From the NCBI GenBank assembly GCA_037179385.1, contig CM074179.1:29022046-29086045 (forward strand): DNA of 64,000 bases, written 5' to 3'. This stretch comes from Holothuria scabra (lineage: Eukaryota > Echinodermata > Holothuroidea > Aspidochirotida > Holothuriidae). This document shows positions 57,440-64,000 of this stretch, in pieces; the stretch's first letter is position 1; the number at the start of each line of letters is the position of its first letter. A model generated the notes under the pieces. That model saw nothing but the letters and a program-made list of their open reading frames with translations. It was not told the DNA's origin and made no database searches. The position numbers and the translations under genes were made by a program.

Positions 57440-59170
57440 TGCATGGCTGTTTTGGACCTAGAGGCCACTGAAAAATTTTGGGCTTGAAGGGCAGGAGCAG
57501 TCATCCCAAATGGAAGAAATGTAGTGGACTGTCCAGTTTCATGATTGGCTGTTGGGAGTCATGTGACAATTTTTTTCTCTTCAAATGTAAAAAATACCAG
57601 AAATAACTGCTTGGTTTACCTTGAATATACATTCATAAATACTTTTTGAGAATGCTGGCTTATGACTGGTCAGTTACCCACGTTCTAATCCAGTGTAGAG
57701 ACATAGGGTGTATGGAGAGAAACTTTTTGATCAACGTGACTATAAACACAGCTTTGCTGACACGGTATATGTAGACTTGACTACACAGTTTTAGGTCACA
57801 TACAAAGCACGCATACTAGGCTAGCCCAACTACTTCAAAATGGTGCCTGACGTTTTAACTAAGCAATTAAGGCTTACGACTGTAATTTACCCCATAACTG
57901 TCCAACTGAAAATGTGAATATATTTGGTTGACCGCAATGTTGTGTGTACATTGAAACGAATAAATTAGGCCCTAACCAGATTTCAGATCTTTAATTCAGA
58001 GAATATTAAAGGAGAAGGCAACCAACGGATTTTACACCTATCAGCTAGTAGAGACCATAATTCTAACACATGTTCTGAAAAAAGCTAATCGAATCAGCAT
58101 AGTTCCAAATTTTAATGATTTTTTCAATTATTTTTCTTCCCTAATGAATCCCCATGATGTTCGTAGCCATTTTCTGGTTTTCAAAAAATGAGGGCGCTTT
58201 AATATGACGTAAACGAGCCACATCGTAAGTTATACGATTTCCCAGTCATTGCACATGGCGTGTACACTATTCCACAAACTGAAGGGTGTATAAAAAGGGT
58301 CTGAGCCTTCCCAGGGGCACTTAAGTCTGTGTACACCCACCCTAGCCTTGAAATTATGTCTACGAGGACTAGATAGCACTGCCGACAGCTTTGGCAATCT
58401 CAAAAGATTGTTAAGAACTCACAAAGGCCTAATGAGGCTGGCGCTTATTTCGCTACAGTAAGAATTGCAAACTGCCTACCTTGTCGTTATGTTTACTCGG
58501 TCTTCTCGTCTTTGCCTCAACTAAACAAATGTCGGCAGATTAAAAATCCTCATAAGGCCTATTCTGGTATCTTTCTCAAAAACACTTCCCCGAGATACTG
58601 TTAGCTACGGAAGCCGAGAGCGGCGGTGGTGTGGAGAAAGCACGATGATTCCAAAAGGCCGTTTTGTCCATCCCATTCAAGGAAACACGTGAAAGGACAC
58701 GCTGGGGTAAGTGATTTGCCCCAACCACTCTAACCACAAACGTGAAGGGATAAATCGAAGGAAAAGGGAGGGGGTACTTTAAAAGAGCATGTTTGCACAT
58801 TGAAAATTATGCCACCCCTAGCAATTAAATGGTCGTGGCCGAACATTGCATGAAAAGGAGAATGTAATAGATGGCGCTGTTTCACTTTAGTTTACACCGA
58901 CACGTAGGAATTCCAAATGGAACAGAGAACTCGTCATGGGATCAGATATGATGGGAGCATACTAAGTTAGTAGCTAGGCTAGTAGCTACTATCATTCTGA
59001 CTTCATTATGTACTGCACGTAGCCCGGCTTAAAACTAAAAAGATACCTTTTCAAGGGAAGTGACGATACGTAAGTATTATTCAGCCATGTGTTGAAACTT
59101 CAGTCTGGTTTCGTCAGATTGGAAAGAATAAAATAAATTTAAAGTACTTGAAGCTGTTTGAGAAAGAAAC
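57440..59170. other. No gene seen
   Basis: About 1.7 kb with short frames only. I looked for a continuation of the receptor's membrane domain and did not find one. Confidence 0.4.
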
Positions 59171-59179
59171 AGACAGTTA

Positions 59180-59830
59180 GGTTAACGTTAGGCCATGAAG
59201 GATACAGTAGCCTAACGGCCAGCTAGGCCTAGCCTAGGTGTAACGCTAGTATTTAGTAACAGTATGAATAGCCTAGGCCCAGGCTAACCCAGGCCCTACA
59301 ATATTACTGTTAGGCCCAGTGTGAGATTATATTAGTTCACATAGGCTGGGCTGATATGAGCGGGAGAACTCCACCAACTGTTAATCATCAGCCATAATTA
59401 GGGCTGGGTATTCGAAATAAGTAATGATCTTGCCTAGTTCTTACATTGTCCCATCATTCATAGTTCATAGGCCTACTCATTTAGGTCTAGCCTAGTCCAG
59501 GCACCTAGTCAAGGCTCTAGGCTATATTCTTATCTTACTTATGTCTAGGCCTAACTCCTTCTTCTTAGGCAAGGAAATACATCAAGGGGCAAGGCCTAAG
59601 GGACCCTAGGCGTTGGAATTTCTAACAAGCATAACAAAATGCCTGGGTTACTGCAAAGAAATATTGGCTCTAACATCAGGCCTAGGCTAGCTTAATAGGG
59701 TTTCCGTACCCAGTCGTAGGGTTATAGGGTTACATCCGCTTTAGAAATGAGGTGTAGGGTTAGGTACGTAAACTTGCACCGTAGGAGGGGATAGGAATAA
59801 TGTTAGGGTTTAGGGAATTTATAAACGGGT
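59180..59830. repeat. TAGGCCTA-rich tract with TTAGGG-like words
   Basis: Many GGCCTA/TAGGCC words occur between 59200 and 59700. They are followed by GGGTTATAGGGTTAC, GTAGGGTTAGG and GTTAGGGTTTAGGG at 59720-59815. Degenerate, not a perfect telomeric array. Confidence 0.6.
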
Positions 59831-60040
59831 CATTCCATGACTTTTTGAGGTTGAGGCATCAAACTAAGTGTGACATTCATGTCAAATTTTAAATATGGTA
59901 GATTTGATGCAAATCATTTTTTTTTTTCTTAAAGAAACATTTTCAAAGGAAGAACCCTTGAAGAATTTCTTCAAACAGCTAATACACATTACACAATATT
60001 GTTTTCATTTTTTCTCCAATGTTTCACTGTGGTAATGTTG

Positions 60041-60545
60041 CCTATGCAACGAAGACACCGGGTGTTACAGACCTCCAGTACAAACAGGTTGACCTACAGT
60101 AACCATAATCTAACTTGGCAACATGTCATCAATATTAACAGATTCTGTAGCTCATGTTTTATGTGTTCCATGAGAAAAAAGATAAATGGTCTACCAAATC
60201 AATTTTTGTGGGAAGACAACTACATAGTATGTATGCAACAAGTCTACCTATGCAACATGTTGACACCATGAAAATACTCGCAACTTTCACGATCTGAGCA
60301 GGAAGGAAGTGCACCCTAATCTAAGGTTTTAAATACTGTACCTACGCAACAGTTGACACCATACATAAATTTCATCTGTATAGGCATTTATATACTTTGA
60401 TTCTACAGCCTAGATTCTTTATTTACCATGGTAATGTAACTTGTCAAGTCCTTTTGCTGTTGGAGTGGGTGTGGTAGTAAGAGAATTTCAGTGGCAAATC
60501 ATGTGAAGCAAAAATACTTATGCAACAAAATGACACCGTGCATTG
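60041..60545. repeat. Dispersed CTATGCAACA...TGACACCATG word, about five occurrences
   Basis: Found at 60041, 60233 (partial), 60248, 60341 and 60516, with irregular spacing of about 95-190 bp. It may be a decayed tandem repeat. Confidence 0.5.
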
Positions 60546-62514
60546 CGTAGGTATGATCAATTTTATTCAAACACTGAGAAAAAAGTTGGTTCCATTGTAA
60601 CTGTCTGGTAATAACAAGTTGTTGTATCACCTGTGTTTTGCAAATGCCTGGATTAGTCAAGGTAAAATTACATCTGTAAAGGGAATGGGAAGGGCCTAAT
60701 TTCTGGAACATTTTATGTCACAATTTTTTCAACAATTTTTCATGTGACACCACCAAAAAATAGGGAAAAACGCAAAAATTCATGGGGGTATGTCAGTTGT
60801 ATTAAATATAAAAAACAAACGTTTCGTGCATTTCATACCAGACCAAACTTAAATCAATCATGTACAGTGTATTCACATAAGATTTAGCAAGTATTTCTTG
60901 CAGGTTATACATGGATATTGGTTTTGACCCAACCCTTTGGAATTACCCAAATGCAAGTGCATACCTAGGCCTACGCATAGGTATGCACATGGAGATGGTA
61001 TCATATTGTATTGGGAGAGTGATTTCTTTAACAATAATGTTTCTTTCTTCTCTTCTGGATAGGTCTTTTTTTGCAAAAATTTGGAAACCAACCAAAGGAT
61101 TATGATCATGTACCAGAATGTATCAGAATGACACCTGTAAAAGTATCAGAGGTACCAAGTGATACCGTACCAAGAATAAGTCGACTGCTGGCCGCTAAAT
61201 TAAATTGAATGAATTCAGTGAAATGACTGGAGTATGATTGTGGATTTATATTGCCCAGGCAGCCAAAGGAGCGAGTGTGTAATAATTCTTTCTACAGTGC
61301 CAGGGTTTCCTTATTTCCAAAACATGTAGGACCTTTAGCTGGCATGTACATTATTGTTATTGTTCGGTCTGTCACTATACAGTAACAGCCATCACCTCTA
61401 GGCAATGGCCCAGTTTTAGAGACTCAGGATCCAATATAAGATTCCCTTGGCCCTTCATGCAAGCAACAACAAACATCCTCAACTTTAGTGCACATCACCA
61501 CGCAGTTGCCACGGTGACACCATTCTGATTGGTTCTATGCAGGTTCATCAGGACACCAGGTTCATTTTCCTGCAACCTTACCCATTCATCAGGACATTTC
61601 TGTAACATCTGGAAGCAATGGGCACATACAGTAGTTGACCAACTTTCATACCATCAAGGTATTCATACATAAATCAAGAAAGATGAAGACTGCTGTATAA
61701 CAGTCAGAGAAATAGCATGAATGAACACAGGCACTGCTGTTAATTGGAATCATATATCTTAACTCTTCTTTTGTGCTTTATTTTTGATACAAATGACTGA
61801 CACTTGTTCTATTTAGTGTTTAGTTAATTCATATTGAAAGGAAGAACACAACTGTATTCAACAGAGGTAAAACCGTCAATCTTGTACAGGTCTGTGAATG
61901 ACAGCAATGAAAGATACCTTTTTTTCACATTTGGTATGTTTGTAAATTGTCTTGCTATGTTAAGGAGGAAGATGATATTGTTATTGGTAAAATCAAAAAG
62001 TCATTATTTTTGAGGTCCAAAGAGGCTTAACTGAAAATCATGACATGTTTCTTTTTATTGTGAAGATCAGAGTTTATGTCAAGTCATAAAAGGTGAAAGG
62101 TTATGTCACTATTGGTCAAAACTTATTGTCAACAAAATACCTTCAGGTTGCAATGGATACATTTTAAAATAAATTCGATATGAAGATGCAATACAGTATG
62201 GTTAAGAAGAGGTCTCTCCAGAGGTATAGTTGCAAGAATGTCCAAAATTTTCCTCTCAGCAAGGAACCACTGAGCCTTTAGGCTTTCTGGTTTGTTTTTT
62301 ACAGTCTTGATGCACATAATAATGTAGTGTGTTGTGAATTTTCCTTGTTATGTGATGTTGGAGGTTTTAACCACACAAATGATGGTGGAAACAGATTGCT
62401 TTCTCAACTTGATGATCATAAAAATTCTACCATTCTCTTATTTGGCAGTTTAATACAAATTAACTGGGTCACAAAGGACTCGAAACGCTTTACATTTAAC
62501 TCATTGATACCATA

Positions 62515-64000
62515 TGTCAAGGTAGGAATGCATGAAAATATTCAAACTTGGAACATAGATGTCCCATATCAAGACAAAGGACAATATCAGTTTTTGTCCA
62601 GTTTAGAGGTCATTTGGGGTCACAAATGTCAAAGTACCTGAAACCCCATGTACATTTTACTCATAAACAGAGTATCTGAAGGTAGAAATGTCAAAGCACT
62701 CGAAACACTTATAACTCATTAACACAGTATCGGAAGGTAGAAATGCCTGGAAGGTTTGAAACTTGGTACATAGATGCTCCATATCAAGAGGAAGAATCGC
62801 ATGGGTTTTGGTCAAGTTCAAAAGTCATTTGAGGTCACGGGGGGGGGGGACCCCGAAAACTTGTTTACGAAATATCTCAGGGTAAGAAGCGTAGATCTAT
62901 TTCAAACTTGATAGGTTGATGCAATATGATGGGAAGGAAAACATCAATTTTGGCAGAGGTCAAAGGTCATTTGGGTTCACGGGGATCGTACCCCGGAAAC
63001 CTTGTCTACATGATATCTCAAGGTAGAAAGCTTGGATTAATTTCAAACTTGATACAGTGATGCAGTATGGTGTGAGGAATAAACCTATTAATTTTGATAG
63101 AGTTCAAAAGTCATTAAGGGTCACAGGGGGTCAATCTCCAAAAACCTCATTTACATGATATCTCAAGGTAGGAAGCTGGGATTGATTTAAAGTGTACCTC
63201 AAGGAAAAAAATTCAAACAATTAAAGAGCATGAAAAATGGTTTCTAACAGTCCAACTCCCATCTTCATAGGACATTTCTGAGCTGATACAAAATGGTGAA
63301 GTTTATTCACTCAATTAAAATGGTGTATTGCACAATAATGTGTGATGTTTTTGCTGTCCTACTCAAATTACAATCTTTGTATTTCTTTGTTTTTCTGAAA
63401 GTTATTTCACCTTGTACCAGACAGCGATAGTACTTTTACTCTCATGGGGTGGTGTACTTAATTAAGCCTGTCTCCCTGCTTAATGGAAAACAAAGCAGTT
63501 TATGTGAGTTGTGCAACAAGAAAGTCGCAAATTATTGTGCAATGGACCAATTTGTCTTAGTGAATAAACTTAAATTTTTTATATCTCAGCTCAGGAATGT
63601 CCTATGAAGATGGGAGTTGGACTGTTATAATTCATTCTTCATGCTCTTAGATACATTTTTTTGAATTTTTTGACTTGAGGTACACTTTAAAACTTGATGT
63701 GTTGATGCATTATGATCTAAAGAAGAACCTGTTGATTTTGGTAAGGGTCAAGGGTCATTTGGAGTCACAAGGGGTCAAACCCCGAAAACCTTGTTTACAG
63801 GATATCTCAAGATAGGAAACTTGGATTAATTTTAAACTTGACATATTGTTGCTGTATGATGTATGGAAAAATCGTACCATTTTTGGTTGGGGTAAAAGTT
63901 CATTTGGGGTCACAGGGGGTGAAATCCTGAAAACCTTGTTTACATGATATCTCCAGGTAGGAAGTTTGGATTGATTTCAAACTTGATAGGTTAATTATGA
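62515..64000. repeat. Diverged tandem array of about 144-bp units, running off the right edge
   Basis: Units share GGGGTCAAACCCCGAAAACC, TTTACATGATATCTCAAGG and GATTTCAAACTTGAT. Clear starts (the GGTCAC word) are near 62618, 62832, 62976, 63119, 63763 and 63907. The gap 63191-63686 is an inserted element; subtracting it restores the period. Confidence 0.85.
63191..63686. mobile_element. TTAA-type miniature element P1 (496 bp) inside the 144-bp array
   Basis: AGTGTACCTCAAG at both ends in inverted orientation, with about 100-bp arms (GAGCATGAAAAATGG; CAGTCCAACTCCCATCTTC) and TTAA at 63187-63190 and 63687-63690. The array unit reads through once it is removed. Confidence 0.88.

Noticed and set aside
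60911..61105. Possible terminal membrane exon of the receptor (hydrophobic 64-aa frame)
   Set aside because: No acceptor gives phase 0 into this frame and the residues do not resemble a continuation of the membrane domain.

Overview
The window looks like nuclear DNA from a marine invertebrate, probably a deuterostome such as an echinoderm or hemichordate. That is an inference from four things: large introns with GT/AG junctions, decayed non-LTR retrotransposon coding sequence, many hAT-, piggyBac- and TA-type miniature elements, and a receptor architecture I associate with such animals. I cannot name the species. There are no bacterial-style operons, CRISPR arrays or rRNA genes.

Main gene. 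From 23079 past 55203 on the + strand I can assemble 15 exons of one gene whose splice phases all agree. They give 2,721 nt, or 907 codons with no in-frame stop. The product begins with a signal peptide and a cysteine-rich LRR N-cap, followed by about a dozen leucine-rich repeats. Most LRRs are encoded one per 69- or 72-nt exon with phase-2 introns. A short cap exon and a small CPPG-type cysteine-rich exon come next, then a 1,586-nt exon. That last exon encodes the rest of a GCC2/GCC3 (ephrin-receptor-like) cysteine region and at least five predicted membrane segments. It ends at a clean phase-0 donor; I did not find the final exon(s). The 32-kb span is mostly intron filled with mobile elements.

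Other coding traces. At the left edge a minus-strand exon (523-703) encodes a signal peptide and probably starts a secreted-protein gene that leaves the window. A minus-strand exon at 3008-3476 is a broken protein kinase domain. A dead LINE (about 1400-2348 plus 11604-13378) retains endonuclease and reverse-transcriptase pieces.

Layout. 1-1400: minus-strand exon 1 and unassigned DNA. 1400-13378: LINE split by a 9.25-kb insertion (2349-11595) with terminal inverted repeats. The insertion carries the kinase exon, a 1.5-kb hAT-like element and a tandem array of about 545-bp units. 13440-18007: pile of hAT-like elements. 18580-20720: minisatellite interrupted by a 1.87-kb hAT-like element with perfect 8-bp target duplication. 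20720-23078: upstream of the receptor, nothing firm. 23079-55203: receptor gene. 55204-62500: hairpin and inverted-repeat elements and motif-rich intergenic DNA. 62515-64000: array of about 144-bp units interrupted by a TTAA-type miniature element.

The most informative structural result is a nest of insertions in the intron between exons 11 and 12. Paralogous copies elsewhere in the window show the empty sites, so the order of insertion can be read directly.
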